Shown: positions 40,859-53,766, numbered from the stretch's first letter. The stretch is 64,000 nucleotides of DNA from Actinomadura sp. NBRC 104425 (GCF_030269545.1 NZ_BSTN01000008.1:186001-250000), one strand, 5' to 3'. The notes: a model not told the origin generated them from the letters alone. Made by a program: numbers and translations.

Positions 40859-43800
40859 TCAGGTCCCCCACTCCTCTTCCAACAGGTCGATGTCGTCCTG
40901 GGTGACGGCCACCAGCGGCAGGTCGGACGGCGTCCGGCCGCCCAGGTCGGGTCGGTCCGCGGCGTCGGCGAGGAGCGCCAGGACGCGCACCCAGGTGTCG
41001 GCGAGGCGGCGCACCTCGGGTTCGGACAGCTCGTCCGGCTGCCAGGCGAACACCGCCGTCAGCCTCGGCCCGACCGCGTCCGGCACGGCGGCCACGTCGA
41101 TCTCCAGGGGGCGTCCGGTGACCGGCGCGGCGGGGCGCTCCGGGCCGCCGGTCACCGGGGTCCACGGTCGCCGGGCCGCTCCGCTGTCCGCGGCGGGCCG
41201 ACCCAGGTAGTTGAACGAGACGGCGGGCGCGCCGAGCTCGGCCAGCGCCGCGGCGGCGTCCTCGTCGAGATGGCGCAGGATCCCGTAGCCGAGGCCGTCT
41301 CCGGGCACGGCGCGCACCTGCTCCTTGACCGTTTTGACGACCCGGCTCAGGGCGGCGCCGCCGGTGCGCGCCTCGGCCCGGTCGACCGGCCCCGGGTCCA
41401 GCCTGACGGGGTGGGTGCCGGTGAACCAGCCGACGGTGCGGCTCAGGTCCAGCCCGGCCGCCGGGTCCCGGCCGTGCCGCTCCAGTTCCACGACGAGCGC
41501 GCCGCCGCCGTCCGGCGCGACGGCCAGCGCCGCCAGCAGCACCTCTTCGACGGTGGCGTGGAAGGCCGCCGGGATGTCGCGCAGCAGCCGCTCCGTCACG
41601 TGCGGCGGGACGGTGACCTCGTGCACGGCGGCGGGCCCGGTGCGCGGGGGGCGCGGCCGCCACCGGTCGGCGGCCGCGGCGCCCGGTCCGCCGGCGTCGA
41701 GGATCGATCGCCACACCGGCAGTTCGGCGCGCCGCTCGGCGGAGCGGGCGGCGGCGTGCAGCCGTTCCGCCCAGGTGCGGAAGGACGTGGCGACCGGTTC
41801 GAGCTGGGGGGCGCGTTCCGCCGAGACGGCCCGCCAGGCGGCGTCGAGGTCGGGGAGCAGGATGCCCCAGGAGACCGCGTCCACCGCGAAGTGGTGCGCG
41901 ACCAGGAGGAGCTGCCCGTTCCTCCGCGGGCCGGCGTCGTACCAGACCAGCTGCAGCATCACCCCGGCGTGCGGGTCCAGCCGGGCCGCGGCGGCCCGCA
42001 GGTGCTCGGCGGCCATGTCGTCGACGGCGTCGTCGCCCAGCGGCGCCACGTCGATCCGGCGGATCAGCGCACTCGCCGGGACGGTGGCGGCGGCCGGGAC
42101 CTGGAGAACCGGGCCGCGGTCGCCGTCGACGAGCCTGGCGCGGAGCATGCCGTGATGGTCGAGGACGGCCTCCACCACCCGGGCCAGCCGCTGCTCGTCC
42201 AGCCCGGGGGGCGTCCAGATCCGCATCGCCTGGTGCAGGTGCGCGAGTTCCCCGCGCTGCCGGGCGGCGTGCATGACGGGGGTCAGCGGCACGGTGCCGG
42301 TGGCTTCGTCGTGCGCCCGCCGGGCCGGTGCCTGCTTCGCGACGGCGTGCGCGGCGAGCTTCTCGGGCGTCTTGTGCAGGAACACCTCGCGGGTGGTGAT
42401 GCCGATGCCCGCCTTGGCGGCCTGGGACACCAGGCGCAGCGAGACGATGCTGTCGCCGCCGAGTTCGAAGAAGCCGTCGTCGGCGCCGACCCGTTCGACG
42501 CCGAGCACGTCGGCGAACAGGTCGCACAGCCGCTGCTCCAGGGGGGTGCGGGCGGCGCGTCCGCCGGCGGTGAACTCCGGGTCCGGCAGCGCGTCGCGGT
42601 CCACCTTGCCGTGTGCGGTGACCGGCAGCTCCTCCACCACGACCACCGCTGCGGGAACCATGTACTCCGGCAACCGCTCGGCGGCCGCCTGCCGGATGTC
42701 GGCGCCGTCCACATCGCCCACCACGTAGGCCACCAGGCGGCGGGCGGCCTCGTCGCCCCGGACCACCACCACGGCCTCAGCCACTCCTGGAAGCTGCGCC
42801 AGCACCGCTTCCACCTCGGCGGGCTCGACGCGGAAACCGCGGATCTTCACCTGGTCGTCGGCGCGGCCCACGAACACCAGCTCGCCGTCGGCGGTCCACC
42901 GCACCAGATCCCCGGTGCGATACATCCGCTCCCCCTTGCCCCACGGGCACGCCACGAACCGCTCGGCCGTCAACGCGGGCCGATCCCAGTAGCCGCGCGC
43001 AAGCCCCTCCCCGGTCAGGTAAAGCTCGCCGACCACGCCGACCGGGACCCGCCGCAACGCCTCGTCCAGCACGTACACCCGGCGGCCCGGCAGCGGCCCA
43101 CCGATCGGCACCACCTCACCCAGGTCCTCACCCGGCTCCACCACACGCCAGGTGGCGCACAGCGTCGCCTCGGTCGGCCCGTACAAATGCCGCACCCGCA
43201 CACCCGGCACCTTTTCCAGGACGCGTTCCACGGCTCCCACCGGAACCACGTCGCCACCGGTCAACACCTCACGCACCCCGGTGAAGCACTCGGGCGACTC
43301 CTGTGCCAGCACGCGCAGCAGACCCGCTGTCACGTGCACCGCGGTCACGCCGTGGGTGTCGATCTGCTCGCAAAGGACACGGCCGTCCACCACACCCTCG
43401 GGGGCCACGACCACCCGGCCGCCACGCACCAAGGGCACCCACACCTCGAACAACGACGCGTCGAACGCATGCGGAGCATGCATCAACACCGCACCGTCAG
43501 CACACGACCAACCTGAGGCGACCACCAGCGCGGCCACGCTGCCATGCGGCACCACCACGCCCTTCGGCACACCCGACGACCCCGACGTGTACATCACATA
43601 GGCCGCGTCACCGGCACCCACCGGCACGGCATGCGGCTCGCCGTCGAACACCAGATCCTCGAGCACCACCACCGGCAGACCGTCGGGGACCTGCTGCCGG
43701 GTGGCCCGCGTGCACACCACGACCCTGCACCCGGCGTCGTCCATCACGAAGGCGATGCGTTCCGCGGGATAGGCCACATCCACCGGGACGTAGGCCGCGC

Positions 43801-46800
43801 CCGCCTTCCACACGCCCAGCAGAACGGGCACCACGTCCACCGAACGCGGCATCACCACGCCGACCCGATCCCCGCGGCCCACACCCAAAGCCGCCAACCG
43901 AGCCGCGAACACCCCCGCCGCGCGGTCCAACTCGGCATACGACAACGACCGGTCCCCATCGACCACCGCCACCGCGTCCGGCGACCGCTCCACCTGACCA
44001 CCGAGCAGATCCACCACCGAACCGCCGAGCACATCAGCGGCCTCACCCACACCGGCCCGCTCCAGCAACCCGACCTCGGCCGCCGTCAACACCTCAAAAC
44101 CGCTCACACGACGGCCGGGGTCACCCACCGCCTGCTCCAAAACCCCCACCAGACGCTCCACCAGACCCACCACCGAGCTCTCATCGAAGAGGTCGGTGGC
44201 GTACAGCACCTCGCCTTCGATTCCGGCCGGGTCGCCGTCGGCGGTGCGGCGTTCGCGGATGCCGAAGACGAGGTCGAACTCGGCGGTGTCGGGGGCGACG
44301 GGTTCGGTGGTGACGGTCAGGCCGGGCAGCTCCCATTCCTCGACGGGGAAGTGCAGGGCGGTCAGCATCACCTGGAAGATGGGGTGGCGGGCGAGGGAAC
44401 GCGCCGGGTTGATCTCCTCGACCAGGAGCTCGAACGGCACGTCCTGGTGGGCGAACGCCTCCAGGTCCACCTCGCGCACCCGGTCCAGCAGGTCCGTGAA
44501 CGTCGGGTCGCCCGCCAGCGACGTGCGCAGCACCACCGTGTTGGCGAAGAACCCGATCAGGTCGTCGAGCACCGCGTCGGAGCGGCCCGCCGTCACCGTG
44601 CCGAGCGGGACGTCCTCCCCCGCGCCCATCCGGTGCAGCAGGGTGGCGAGCGCCGCCTGCACGACCATGAAGACGGTCACGCCCTGCTCGCCCGCCAGTC
44701 CGACCAGCCGCCGGTGGAGGTCCGCGGGGACCGACCACGGCACCACGTCGCCGCGGTGGGACGCCACCGCGGGCCGCGGCCGGTCGGTCGGCAGCGGCAG
44801 CTCCTCGACCACGCCGTCGAGCGTCTTGCGCCAGTACGCCAGTTCCTCCTCAAGGACGCCGTGCCGCTCCAGCAGTTCCCGCTGCCACACGGCGAAATCG
44901 GCGTACTGCACGGCGAGGGGTTCCCATTGCGGTGCGGCGCCGCGCACCCGGTTGCCGTAGGCCGTGCACAGGTCGCGCACCAGCACCCCGGACGACCAGC
45001 CGTCCCACGCGATGTGGTGCAGCACCACCAGCAGGAGCCACTCGTCCGCGGCGACCTCGAACAGCATGACCCGCCAGGGCAGTTCGCCGCCCACCTCGAA
45101 GCCCTGTCCGGCGACCGCGCGGACCGCCGCGTCCAGCTCCTCCTCCCCGACGCGGGCCGTGACCAGGCGGATGCGCGCCTGCTCCGGGGGCAGGACGTGC
45201 TGGTACGGCACCCCGTCGGTCTCGGGGTAGACGGTGCCGAGCACCTCGTGGCGGTCCACCACGTCCTGCAGCGCCGCCTGCAGCGCCGGTACGTCCAGTT
45301 CGCCGCGCAGGCGCACCCCGAGGGCCATGTTGTAGGCGGAGCCAGCCTCCTCCAGCCGGTTGAGGAACCACATGCGCCGCTGCCCGAAGGACAGCGGGAC
45401 CTTCGACGGGCGTACGGTGCCTTCGACCGGGGGGCGCACCGCCCGGCCGCGCCTGCCCAGCCGGGCCAGTGCCGCCGGGGTCGGGTCGTCGAAGAAGTCG
45501 CCGATCGGCACCTCCACGCCGAGGGCGGTGCGCAGGCGGGCGAGCAGCCGCATCGCCAGCAGCGAGTCCCCGCCGAGTTCGAAGAACCGGTCGTCGGCGC
45601 CCACGTCGCGCAGGCCGAGGAGTTCGCCGAACAGTCCGCAGACGATCTCCTCGGCGGCGTCGGCGGGGCGTCGCCCGGACGGGGCCGGGGTGTGGTCCGG
45701 GACGGGCAGCGCCTGCCGGTCGAGCTTGCCGTTGGCGGTGACCGGCAGCGCGTCCATCCGCACCACGGCCGAGGGCGTCATGTGCTCCGGGAGCCGCTCG
45801 GCCAGGAAGTCCTTCAGTTCCGCCGGGCGGGCCTCCCCGACCACGTAGGCGACCAGCCGCCGGTCGCCGGGCCGGTCCTCGCGGACGGTCACGGCGGCCT
45901 GCGCGACCCGCGGGTGGGCGGCCAGCATCGCCTCGATCTCGCCGGGTTCGACGCGGAAGCCGCGGATCTTCACCTGGTCGTCGGCGCGGCCGACGAACAC
46001 CAGCTCGCCGGCGCGGGTCCAGCGGACCAGGTCCCCGGTCCGGTACATCCGTTCGCCGTCGCCCCACGGGCAGGCCACGAACCGCTCGGCGGTGAGCGCA
46101 GGGCGGTCCCCGTATCCGCGGGCCAGCCCGTCGCCCGCAACGTACAGTTCGCCGACCACGCCGACCGGCACCTGCCGCAGCGCCCCGTCCAGCACGAACA
46201 CGCGGGTGTTGCGGAGCGGCCGCCCGACGGGCACCGGGTCGTCGCCCGCCAGCGGGCCGCTCATCAGCGCGCAGACGGTGGTCTCGGTCGGCCCGTAGGC
46301 GTTGATCATCCGGCGTCCGGGGGACCAGCGCGCCGCCAGCGCCGGCGGGCACGCCTCGCCCGCCACCACCAGGGTCGCCAGTTCGGCGGGCAGCCCGCCG
46401 TCCTCGGCGGCCGCCGCCAGCACCGAGGGCGGCAGGGTGACATGGGTGACGCGCCGCCTGCGCAGCAGGTCGCCGAGCGGGGCCGCCGGCGGCATGTCGC
46501 GGGGGTCGGCAAGCACGAGCGTCGCGCCGGCGAACAGCGCCATGCAGACCTCGGAGATCGCCGCGTCGAAGCCGAGCGCGGCGAACTGCAGCACCCTGGC
46601 GTCGGGGCCGACCGCGAACCGTTCGATCTGGTCGGCCGCCAGCCCGGCCAGTCCGGCGTGGGTGACCAGCACCGGCTTGGGCGTCCCGGTCGACCCCGAC
46701 GTGTAGATCATGTAGGCGGGGTGGCGGACGTCGAGCGGTGCGAGCCGTTCGCCGTCGGTCACCGGCCCGGAGGGGCGTGACGCGACCGCCCGGGCGCAGT

Positions 46801-49800
46801 CGGGGTCGTCCAGTGCGACCACCGCGGCCGGTGCGGCGCCGTCCGGGAGGGCCGCCGCCTGGCGCACCGTCGTGACCACGCAGACCGGGCGGGCGTCGGC
46901 GAGCATGAACGCGATCCGCTCCGCCGGATAGCGGGGGTCGATCGGCAGGTACACCGCGCCCGCCAGCGACACCGCGAGCATGGCGACGAGCTGGTCGGCC
47001 GAGCGCGGAACGGCGACGGCGACGCGCCGCTCGGGGCCCGCGCCCAGGCCGATGAGGTGGCGGGCGAGGCGCGCGGCGCGGGCGTGCAGGTCCCGGTAGC
47101 TCAGTTCCAGGTCCTCGAACACGACCGCCGTGGCATCGGGGGTGCGCGCCGCCTGCTCCTCGAACAGCCGCGCGAAGGGCGCCGCCCGCACGGGCCGGGC
47201 CGTGTCGTTCGCCTCCCGCAGCAGTTCGCGTTCGGCGGGCGTCAGCACGTCCAGGTCGCCGATCTTCACCTGCGGGTCGGCGACGATCTGCTCCAGCAGG
47301 CCGGCCAGCCGGACGGCGATGGCGTCGGCGGTCGCGTGGTCGAACAGGTCCGCCGCGTAGTGGATGTCGCCGTCGATGCCGGCGGGCGCCCCGTCCTCGG
47401 TGCGGTTCTCGGTGAGGCTGAACGACAGGTCGAGCCGGGCGGCGTCGCCGTGGACGCGCAGCGGTTCGGCGTGCAGGCCGGGCAGGTCCCAGGACGGTTC
47501 GGGCGCGTCCTGGAAGATCACCGCCACCTGGAACAGCGGGTTGCGGGCGAGCGCCCTGGCCGGGTTGAGGTCGTCGACGAGCTGGTCGAACGGCAGGTCC
47601 TGGCGGCTGAACGCGTCGATGGCGGTGCGCCGGACCCGGTGCACGAGCTCGGCGAAGGCCGGATTCCCGGCGAGGTCGGTCCGCAGCACGAGGGTGTTGG
47701 CGAAGAACCCGACCGTCCCGCGCAGGTTGGCGTCGGTCCGTCCGGCGGTGACCGTGCCGATGGGGATGTCGGTTCCGGCGCCCAGCCGCGACAGCATGGC
47801 CGCGACCGCCGCGTGCACCACCATGAACACCGTCGCCCGTTCCCGCCGGGCCAGCTCCACCAGTGCCGCATGGGTGCGCGGCCCCAGCGACAGCCGGACG
47901 GTTCCGCCGCGGTGGCTGGGCACGGGCGGGCGCGGCCGGTCGGTGGGCAGCGGCAGTTCCTCCGGGGCCCCGGCGAGCGTCTCCCGCCAGTACGCCAGCT
48001 GCCGGGTGAGCAGGTCCTCGCCTCCGTCCTCGTTGCCGCCGCCGCTGAGCAGGCGCTGCTGCCAGAGCGTGAAGTCGGCGTACTGGACCGGCTCGTCCGG
48101 CCATGCCGGGGCCTCTCCGGCCGCGCGGGCGGCGTAGGCGGTCGACAGGTCCGCGGCGACGATGCCCGACGACCATCCGTCCAGTGCGATGTGGTGGACG
48201 ACGAGGAGCAGGACCCGGTCGTCGGCGCCGAGGTCGAACAGCTCGGCGTGGAAGGGGAGTTCGTCGGCGAGGGCGAACTCCCGTGTCGCCCTCGCCGACA
48301 GCACACCCGGCAGCTCGTCCTCGGTGACGCTGCTGCGCACGAGCCGGACCGGCGCCTGCTCGGGAGGCAGGATCCGCTGGCGCGGCACTCCGTCCGTGTC
48401 GGGATAGGTCGTCCGCAGCACCTCGTGGCGGGTCACCACGTCTTCCAGCGCGGCGTGCAGGGCCGGCACGTCCAGCGGCCCCCGCAGCCGCACCGCCAGC
48501 GTCATGTTGTACGCGGCGCCCGCGTGTTCGACCTGGTTGGCGAACCACATCCGCCGCTGGCCGAACGACAGCGGGATCTCGTCCGGCCGCGCCGTCCTTT
48601 CCACGGGCGGCCGTGCGCGCCTGCCCTGGGCCGCGGCGCGGGCGAGCCCGGCCGGTGTGGGGTCCGCGAACAGGTCACCGATGTCCACCTCGGCGCCCAG
48701 GGCTTCGCGCAGCCGCACGACCACCCGCATCGCCAGCAGGGAGTCTCCGCCGAGGTCGAAGAAGCCGTCGTCGGCGCCGACCGCGGGCAGCCCCAGTACC
48801 TCGGCGAACAGCCCGCACACGATCTCCTCCTGCGGGGAGCCCGCCGCGCGTCCGCCTCCGCTTGCGAACACCGGGTCCGGCAGCGCGTCGCGGTCCACTT
48901 TGCCGTGCGCGGTGACGGGCAGCTCGTCCAGCACGACCACGGCCGCCGGAACCATGTACTCGGGCAACCGCTCGGCGGCCGCCTGCCGGATGTCGGCGCC
49001 GTCCACATCGCCCACCACGTAGGCCACCAGGCGGCGGGCGGTCTCGTCGCCGCGTACCACCACCACGGCCTCAGCCACTCCTGGAAGCTGCGCCAGTACG
49101 GCCTCCACCTCGGCGGGCTCGACGCGGAAACCGCGGATCTTCACCTGGTCGTCGGCCCGGCCCACGAACACCAACTCGCCATCGGCGGTCCACCGCACCA
49201 GATCCCCGGTGCGGCACATCCGCTCCCCCTTGCCCCACGGGCACGCCACGAACCGCTCGGCGGTCAACGCCGGCCGTTTCCAGTAGCCGCGCGCCAGCCC
49301 TTCTCCGGCCAGGTACAGCTCGCCGACCACGCCGACCGGCACGCGCCGCAACGCCTCGTCCAGGACGAACACCCGGCGGCCCGGCAGCGGCCCACCGATC
49401 GGCACCACCTCACCCAGGTCCTCACCCGGCTCCACCACGCGCCAGGTGGCGCACAGCGTCGCCTCGGTCGGCCCGTACAAATGCCGCACCCGCACACCCG
49501 GCACCTTTTCCAGGACGCGTTCCACGGCTTGCACCGGAACCACGTCGCCACCGGTCAACACCTCACGCACACCCGCGAAGCACTCGGCAGACTCCTGCGC
49601 CAGCACACGCAGCAGACCGGCTGTCACATGCACCGCGGTCACACCGTGGGTGTCGATCTGCTCGCGCAGCACCCGGCCGTCCACCACGCCCTCGGGGGCC
49701 ACGACCACCCGGCCGCCACGCACCAACGGCACCCACACCTCGAACAACGACGCATCGAACGCATGCGGCGCATGCATCAACACCGCACCATCAGCACACG

Positions 49801-51760
49801 ACCAACCCGACGCCCCCACCAACGCGGCCACACTGCCGTGCGGCACCACCACACCCTTCGGCACACCAGACGAACCCGACGTATAGATCACATACGCCGC
49901 ATCACCAGGCCCCACCGGCACAGCGCGCGGCTCGCCTGCGAACGCCAGATCCTCGACCACCACCACCGGCAAACCGTCGGGAACCTGCCGCCGCGTCGCC
50001 GGTGTACAGACCACGACCGAGCATCCGGCATCGTTCAGCACGTAGCCGATGCGTTCCGCCGGATACGCCACATCCACCGGAACGTAAGCCGCGCCCGCCT
50101 TCCACACCCCCAACAGCACGGGCACCACGTCCACCGAACGCGGCATCAGCACGCCGACACGGTCCCCGCGCCTCACTCCCAGATCCGCCAACCGAGCGGC
50201 GAACCCTCCGGCGGTGGTGTCCAACCGCTCATACGTCATCGAGTGGACGCTGTCGCAGACCGCCACCGCGCCGGGCGACCGGCCGGCCTGAGCGGCGATC
50301 ATCTCCGGCACCGTCGCCGCGCTCATGGGGCCGCCGACCGCGTTCGCACGTTCGTCGAACAGGTCCACTTCGTCCCGGGTGAGCACCTGGAATGCGCCGA
50401 CACGGCGTCCCGGGTCGGCGGCGGCCTGCTCCAGCACCCCCACGAGACGCTCCGCCAGCGCCGCCGCGGTGCGCTCCTCGAACATATCGACCGCGTAGAG
50501 CAGGTCGCCGTCAAGGCCCGCCGGGGCGCCGCCGGCGTCCCGGCGCTCGGTGAGATAAAAGGACAGGTCGAACATCTGGAAGGACGACTCCGGCCGTCCG
50601 ACCAATGCGTCGAGCCGTTCGGGGGCCGCTGCCAGGCCCGGCATATTCCAGGCCGGCTCGGGAAAGTCGTCGATGACGAGAAGGGTCTGGAAAAGGGGAT
50701 GGCGCGCGAGCGACCGCCTCGGCCGCAATTCGTCCACCAGGAAATCAAAGGGGACGTTCTGATGGGCGAAAGCCGCCTGGTCCGCCTCGCGTACGCGCGC
50801 CAGCAGCTCGACGAAAGTCGGATCACCGTGCAGCGGCGTGCGCAGCACGACAGTGTTCGCGAAGAACCCGACGAGGTCGTGCAACGCCGCGTCGGGGCGG
50901 CCGGGCGTCACCGTGCCCAGCGGTATGTCCGCGCCCGCGCCCATCCGGCTCAGCAGGAGGGCCAGTGCCGCCTGCACCACCATGAACAGGGTGACGCCCT
51001 GGCGGGCGGCCAGCTCGTGCAACGCGGCGTGGAGCCGCGGGTCGATGCGCAGCGGGACCACCGCGCCGCGGTGGGACGCCACCGCGGGCCGCGGCCGGTC
51101 CGCCGGCAACGTCAGCTCCTCCGCCGCCCCGTCCAGCGCCCGACGCCAGTACTTCAGCTCCCCCGCCAGCGCATCTTCGTCGGCCAGCAGCTCGCGCTGC
51201 CACACCGCGAAGTCCGCGTACTGCACCTTCAGCGGTTTCCACCCGGGGGCGCGCCCGTGCACGCGCTCCGCGTAGGCGGTGCACAGATCACGCACCAGCA
51301 CTACGGACGACCAGCCGTCCCACGCGATGTGGTGCAGCACCACCAGCAGGACCCGCTCGTCCTCGCGCACGTCGAACAGCGTCACCCGCCAGGGCAGTTC
51401 GCCGCCGAGGTCGAAGCCCTGCGCCAGCTCCGCGCCGACGGCCGCACCGATCTCGTCCTCGCGGACGCGGACCGTGCGCAGCGCCGGCAGGGCGTCCGGG
51501 TCCGTGCGCACCTGCTGGCGCGGCGCGCCGTCGACCTCCGGGTACACGGTGCGCAGCACCTCGTGCCGCTCGGCCACGTCGTGGAGCGCGCGCTGCAGGG
51601 CGGAAACGTCCAGCCGACCGCGCAGCCGCACGCAGAACACCTGCCGGTAAACCGCGCCGTCGCGCTCCAATTTATTGGCGAACCACATCCGCTGCTGCCC
51701 CGGCGACAACGGAATCACGTCCGGCCGCGGTCCGGCGATAATCGCGGATTCCTTGCTCAT
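40859..51760 (-). CDS. NRPS, three modules (C-A-T-C-A-T-C-A-T-E)
   Basis: 3633 residues; first gene of the operon. C1 (LCL-type start [27 protein letters not shown] near 142), A1 (near 618; code D-A-F-H-L-G-L-L-C, Hpg), T1 (near 1000). C2 (HHIALDGWS near 1189), A2 (near 1683; code D-A-S-T-V-A-A-V-C, the Tyr/beta-hydroxy-Tyr code of glycopeptide NRPSs), T2 (near 2060). C3 (near 2247), A3 (near 2720; Hpg code), T3 (near 3098). E (about 3200-3630; HHFAVDAVS near 3287, [26 protein letters not shown]), mostly canonical, so residue 3 is probably D. It begins with a C domain although no loading module precedes it. The weak GGGAAT site lies upstream of the ATG. Confidence 0.95.
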   Translation of the reverse strand: MSKESAIIAGPRPDVIPLSPGQQRMWFANKLERDGAVYRQVFCVRLRGRLDVSALQRALHDVAERHEVLRTVYPEVDGAPRQQVRTDPDALPALRTVRVREDEIGAAVGAELAQGFDLGGELPWRVTLFDVREDERVLLVVLHHIAWDGWSSVVLVRDLCTAYAERVHGRAPGWKPLKVQYADFAVWQRELLADEDALAGELKYWRRALDGAAEELTLPADRPRPAVASHRGAVVPLRIDPRLHAALHELAARQGVTLFMVVQAALALLLSRMGAGADIPLGTVTPGRPDAALHDLVGFFANTVVLRTPLHGDPTFVELLARVREADQAAFAHQNVPFDFLVDELRPRRSLARHPLFQTLLVIDDFPEPAWNMPGLAAAPERLDALVGRPESSFQMFDLSFYLTERRDAGGAPAGLDGDLLYAVDMFEERTAAALAERLVGVLEQAAADPGRRVGAFQVLTRDEVDLFDERANAVGGPMSAATVPEMIAAQAGRSPGAVAVCDSVHSMTYERLDTTAGGFAARLADLGVRRGDRVGVLMPRSVDVVPVLLGVWKAGAAYVPVDVAYPAERIGYVLNDAGCSVVVCTPATRRQVPDGLPVVVVEDLAFAGEPRAVPVGPGDAAYVIYTSGSSGVPKGVVVPHGSVAALVGASGWSCADGAVLMHAPHAFDASLFEVWVPLVRGGRVVVAPEGVVDGRVLREQIDTHGVTAVHVTAGLLRVLAQESAECFAGVREVLTGGDVVPVQAVERVLEKVPGVRVRHLYGPTEATLCATWRVVEPGEDLGEVVPIGGPLPGRRVFVLDEALRRVPVGVVGELYLAGEGLARGYWKRPALTAERFVACPWGKGERMCRTGDLVRWTADGELVFVGRADDQVKIRGFRVEPAEVEAVLAQLPGVAEAVVVVRGDETARRLVAYVVGDVDGADIRQAAAERLPEYMVPAAVVVLDELPVTAHGKVDRDALPDPVFASGGGRAAGSPQEEIVCGLFAEVLGLPAVGADDGFFDLGGDSLLAMRVVVRLREALGAEVDIGDLFADPTPAGLARAAAQGRRARPPVERTARPDEIPLSFGQRRMWFANQVEHAGAAYNMTLAVRLRGPLDVPALHAALEDVVTRHEVLRTTYPDTDGVPRQRILPPEQAPVRLVRSSVTEDELPGVLSARATREFALADELPFHAELFDLGADDRVLLLVVHHIALDGWSSGIVAADLSTAYAARAAGEAPAWPDEPVQYADFTLWQQRLLSGGGNEDGGEDLLTRQLAYWRETLAGAPEELPLPTDRPRPPVPSHRGGTVRLSLGPRTHAALVELARRERATVFMVVHAAVAAMLSRLGAGTDIPIGTVTAGRTDANLRGTVGFFANTLVLRTDLAGNPAFAELVHRVRRTAIDAFSRQDLPFDQLVDDLNPARALARNPLFQVAVIFQDAPEPSWDLPGLHAEPLRVHGDAARLDLSFSLTENRTEDGAPAGIDGDIHYAADLFDHATADAIAVRLAGLLEQIVADPQVKIGDLDVLTPAERELLREANDTARPVRAAPFARLFEEQAARTPDATAVVFEDLELSYRDLHARAARLARHLIGLGAGPERRVAVAVPRSADQLVAMLAVSLAGAVYLPIDPRYPAERIAFMLADARPVCVVTTVRQAAALPDGAAPAAVVALDDPDCARAVASRPSGPVTDGERLAPLDVRHPAYMIYTSGSTGTPKPVLVTHAGLAGLAADQIERFAVGPDARVLQFAALGFDAAISEVCMALFAGATLVLADPRDMPPAAPLGDLLRRRRVTHVTLPPSVLAAAAEDGGLPAELATLVVAGEACPPALAARWSPGRRMINAYGPTETTVCALMSGPLAGDDPVPVGRPLRNTRVFVLDGALRQVPVGVVGELYVAGDGLARGYGDRPALTAERFVACPWGDGERMYRTGDLVRWTRAGELVFVGRADDQVKIRGFRVEPGEIEAMLAAHPRVAQAAVTVREDRPGDRRLVAYVVGEARPAELKDFLAERLPEHMTPSAVVRMDALPVTANGKLDRQALPVPDHTPAPSGRRPADAAEEIVCGLFGELLGLRDVGADDRFFELGGDSLLAMRLLARLRTALGVEVPIGDFFDDPTPAALARLGRRGRAVRPPVEGTVRPSKVPLSFGQRRMWFLNRLEEAGSAYNMALGVRLRGELDVPALQAALQDVVDRHEVLGTVYPETDGVPYQHVLPPEQARIRLVTARVGEEELDAAVRAVAGQGFEVGGELPWRVMLFEVAADEWLLLVVLHHIAWDGWSSGVLVRDLCTAYGNRVRGAAPQWEPLAVQYADFAVWQRELLERHGVLEEELAYWRKTLDGVVEELPLPTDRPRPAVASHRGDVVPWSVPADLHRRLVGLAGEQGVTVFMVVQAALATLLHRMGAGEDVPLGTVTAGRSDAVLDDLIGFFANTVVLRTSLAGDPTFTDLLDRVREVDLEAFAHQDVPFELLVEEINPARSLARHPIFQVMLTALHFPVEEWELPGLTVTTEPVAPDTAEFDLVFGIRERRTADGDPAGIEGEVLYATDLFDESSVVGLVERLVGVLEQAVGDPGRRVSGFEVLTAAEVGLLERAGVGEAADVLGGSVVDLLGGQVERSPDAVAVVDGDRSLSYAELDRAAGVFAARLAALGVGRGDRVGVVMPRSVDVVPVLLGVWKAGAAYVPVDVAYPAERIAFVMDDAGCRVVVCTRATRQQVPDGLPVVVLEDLVFDGEPHAVPVGAGDAAYVMYTSGSSGVPKGVVVPHGSVAALVVASGWSCADGAVLMHAPHAFDASLFEVWVPLVRGGRVVVAPEGVVDGRVLCEQIDTHGVTAVHVTAGLLRVLAQESPECFTGVREVLTGGDVVPVGAVERVLEKVPGVRVRHLYGPTEATLCATWRVVEPGEDLGEVVPIGGPLPGRRVYVLDEALRRVPVGVVGELYLTGEGLARGYWDRPALTAERFVACPWGKGERMYRTGDLVRWTADGELVFVGRADDQVKIRGFRVEPAEVEAVLAQLPGVAEAVVVVRGDEAARRLVAYVVGDVDGADIRQAAAERLPEYMVPAAVVVVEELPVTAHGKVDRDALPDPEFTAGGRAARTPLEQRLCDLFADVLGVERVGADDGFFELGGDSIVSLRLVSQAAKAGIGITTREVFLHKTPEKLAAHAVAKQAPARRAHDEATGTVPLTPVMHAARQRGELAHLHQAMRIWTPPGLDEQRLARVVEAVLDHHGMLRARLVDGDRGPVLQVPAAATVPASALIRRIDVAPLGDDAVDDMAAEHLRAAAARLDPHAGVMLQLVWYDAGPRRNGQLLLVAHHFAVDAVSWGILLPDLDAAWRAVSAERAPQLEPVATSFRTWAERLHAAARSAERRAELPVWRSILDAGGPGAAAADRWRPRPPRTGPAAVHEVTVPPHVTERLLRDIPAAFHATVEEVLLAALAVAPDGGGALVVELERHGRDPAAGLDLSRTVGWFTGTHPVRLDPGPVDRAEARTGGAALSRVVKTVKEQVRAVPGDGLGYGILRHLDEDAAAALAELGAPAVSFNYLGRPAADSGAARRPWTPVTGGPERPAAPVTGRPLEIDVAAVPDAVGPRLTAVFAWQPDELSEPEVRRLADTWVRVLALLADAADRPDLGGRTPSDLPLVAVTQDDIDLLEEEWGT
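42460..44203. repeat. A-domain repeat, copy 3
   Basis: Partner of copy 2 (34788-36537); the T-domain end and the A-domain core are almost identical at DNA level, although they sit in different proteins before different E domains. Confidence 0.85.
48840..50160. repeat. A-domain repeat, copy 4
   Basis: Shares the Hpg A-domain core with copies 2 and 3 (e.g. 49260-49560 against 35280-35580), while its T domain and the flanking C domains differ. Boundaries are approximate. Confidence 0.8.
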
Positions 51761-51811
51761 TGGCGATTCCCGAAGAATTGGCGACTACAGCGGTCGGCTC
51801 ATCGGAAACGC

Positions 51812-51841
51812 AGGATAGCCACGCGAATGATCACGGGTCAA
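51812..51841 (-). promoter_or_regulatory. Promoter of the NRPS operon
   Basis: On the minus strand TTGACC (51841-51836), an 18-base spacer, then TATCCT (51817-51812). The -10 is 52 bases from the first NRPS start codon, giving a leader of about 45 bases. This is the best sigma70/HrdB-like promoter in the region. Confidence 0.6.
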
Positions 51842-51971
51842 TCGCGGTGAAGCCGAGCCGGCGGGCGCCATGTCCCGCGGCGGGACAACGCCCCGCGTAA
51901 GGCTTCTCATACGTTCTGTGAAAAGAGGCCAGCAAACGTGCGCACGACCTTTGCCGCCCCCACTCGAACAC

Positions 51972-51989
51972 ATGACCGCATGTGGTCAT
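51972..51989. promoter_or_regulatory. 18-base palindrome upstream of the NRPS promoter
   Basis: The form is ATGACCRCATGYGGTCAT with one symmetric mismatch pair, about 130 bases upstream of the -35. A likely activator or repressor site; neither the StrR-family nor the LmbU consensus that I know matches it exactly. Confidence 0.5.
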
Positions 51990-52130
51990 TGAATCGGCTT
52001 CCGTTCTGTTGGACACCGCGCCGGAAGAACGGTATTCGGCTTCTGCGGCGCGGCTGAGACGACCGCCCGGGGCCGCCGCCTGCTCCCGTGCGGCCTCGGC
52101 GGGACGGCCGGACGCGCCCGCTCCGCCCGC

Positions 52131-52169
52131 GAGCACCGCCCGGGAGCACCGCCCGGGAGCACCGCCCGG
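52131..52169. repeat. 13-bp tandem repeat
   Basis: GAGCACCGCCCGG occurs three times without gaps or changes in the 744-base gap between the ROK and NRPS genes. No gene is seen in 51761-52504; it holds this repeat, the NRPS promoter, a palindrome and a terminator. Confidence 0.9.
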
Positions 52170-52440
52170 CGGGCGCCCGTCCGGCGGGTCGCCGCTCGGT
52201 GGACGATCGCGCGCGCCGGCCGCCGGCGGGAGAACCACACCTTCGTGCACGTCATGTGCGGCGATGCCGCTCATCGTCCTGCATGCCGGACATTGACCCG
52301 AATATTGGCGTGAGCAGCGCTATTTGCGAGCCGTTCCGGGTAGGACGCCGATTACTCGGCGGACGGCGCCGGTGTTCCAGAAGGCTCCGCTCGGCCGAGA
52401 AGATTCACCTGTCGGTGTGACCGGACATCTTGTCCGCGTT

Positions 52441-52486
52441 CAGGGCCCGCTCGCCGGAGTTCGCCGGTCCCGGGGAGCGAGCCCTG
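52441..52486 (-). terminator. Terminator after the ROK gene
   Basis: A 12-base stem with one mismatch (52441-52452 with 52475-52486), starting 18 bases past the ROK stop. Confidence 0.55.
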
Positions 52487-52504
52487 TTCTGCCGCCGGCC
52501 CGCG

Positions 52505-53701
52505 TTAGCCGCCTCCGCTGTTCAGGAAGAGTTCCAGGGGGAGGGTGGCGGCGCCCAGGGCGACCGCGTCGGGGCCCAGGGTGCACAGTTCGATCGAGGT
52601 GGTCGCGAACGGGTGCCGCAGGGCGTGCCCGCGGGCGGCCTCGCGGATGGCGTCCAGGTAGGTCTCGCCGAGGAGCAGGCCGGCCCAGCCGCCGAGGATG
52701 ACGCGCTCGGGGTTGAGCAGGTTGATCAGCCCGCCGATGGCGGCGCCGAGGTAGCAGATGGTCTCCTCGACGACGAGGGCGCCGACGGTGCCCGGGGTGC
52801 CGGCCTCCAGGATCATGGCGGCCAGGGCCGACTCCTGGTCGGCCGCGGTGACCGTCCCGCCGGCCTCGGCGTAGCGGGCGAGCATGGCCTCGGCGCCGAC
52901 GTAGGCCTCCAGGCAGCCGACGTTGCCGCAGCGGCAGGTCCGGCCGCCGACGACGACCGGGGTGTGGCCCCACTCCCCGGCGGAGGCGGGCAGGCCCCGG
53001 TCGGCGGTGCCCTGCGCGATGATCGCGGCGCCGACGCCGGAGCCGATCAGCCCGACCACGGTGTTCTGGGCGCCGCGGCCGGCACCGAACCACAGCTCGG
53101 CCTGGCCCATGGTGTTGGCGCCATTGTCGATGAGCAGCGGCAGGCCGGTGCCCGCGCGCAGCATCCGCTCCAGCGGCACCCGGTCCCAGCCGAACGTCTG
53201 GGCGTCCACGACGACCTCGGGACGCTGCTGGACGACGCCGGGCACGCCGATGCCCACGCCCAGGATCGCCTCGTGCGGGACGCCGCCGTCGGCGAGGACC
53301 GCCTCGATGCCGGCCAGGATCCGGGAGACGACCTCGGGCGCGGGATGGCGGGCCGGGTCCAGCGGGAAGGCGGCCTTGGCCCGCTCGGTCATCGCCAGGT
53401 CGAACAGCTCGACCTGCACCCGGGTCTCCCCCACGTCCACGCCGACGACGTAGCCGTGCTCGGGGTTCACCTGCAGCAGCACCCTGGGCCGGCCGACCTC
53501 GGAGTCGACCGATCCGATCTCGGCGACGATCCCGTCGCGGATCAGCTCGCGGGTCACGTTGCTGACCGAGGCCTGGCTCAGCCCGGTCGCCTCGGCGAGC
53601 TCCTGCCGGCTGCGCGGGCCGCTGAAGTACAGCGCCCGCAGCAGTGCCGAACGGTTGTCCCGGCGCAGGTCACGCACCGTGCCCCGCCTGCGCTGCGCCA
53701 T
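52505..53701 (-). CDS. ROK-family transcriptional repressor
   Basis: 398 residues. The N-terminal winged helix-turn-helix is SRQELAEATGLSQASVSNVTRELIRDGIV; the ROK domain follows, with GVDVGETRVQVELFD and the zinc/ROK signature CRCGNVGCLEAY. The ATG at 53699-53701 has GGAGGAG seven bases upstream; a longer frame to 53785 covers promoter elements and is rejected. It is divergent from a sugar ABC importer and most likely represses it until a sugar or oligosaccharide binds. Confidence 0.93.
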   Translation of the reverse strand: MAQRRRGTVRDLRRDNRSALLRALYFSGPRSRQELAEATGLSQASVSNVTRELIRDGIVAEIGSVDSEVGRPRVLLQVNPEHGYVVGVDVGETRVQVELFDLAMTERAKAAFPLDPARHPAPEVVSRILAGIEAVLADGGVPHEAILGVGIGVPGVVQQRPEVVVDAQTFGWDRVPLERMLRAGTGLPLLIDNGANTMGQAELWFGAGRGAQNTVVGLIGSGVGAAIIAQGTADRGLPASAGEWGHTPVVVGGRTCRCGNVGCLEAYVGAEAMLARYAEAGGTVTAADQESALAAMILEAGTPGTVGALVVEETICYLGAAIGGLINLLNPERVILGGWAGLLLGETYLDAIREAARGHALRHPFATTSIELCTLGPDAVALGAATLPLELFLNSGGG

Positions 53702-53734
53702 CGTGGCTCCTCCCCCCTGTCCGCCCCCATCTTC

Positions 53735-53749
53735 CTTCACGGCGTGAAG
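53735..53749. promoter_or_regulatory. Inverted repeat upstream of the ROK gene
   Basis: CTTCAC and GTGAAG separated by GGC (CTTCACGGCGTGAAG), 34 bases upstream of the ROK start; a possible autoregulatory operator. Confidence 0.45.
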
Positions 53750-53766
53750 AAAGTCATCTCGAAGTG

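Noticed and set aside
52221-52228. CGCCGGCG, similar to a site I recall for LmbU
   Set aside because: An 8-mer of this composition is expected often by chance in DNA this GC-rich, and recall of the exact consensus is uncertain.
51761-52504. StrR/Bbr-type GTCCAR-N17-TTGGAC box upstream of the NRPS operon
   Set aside because: A TTGGAC is present near 52007, but no GTCCAR lies at the required spacing.
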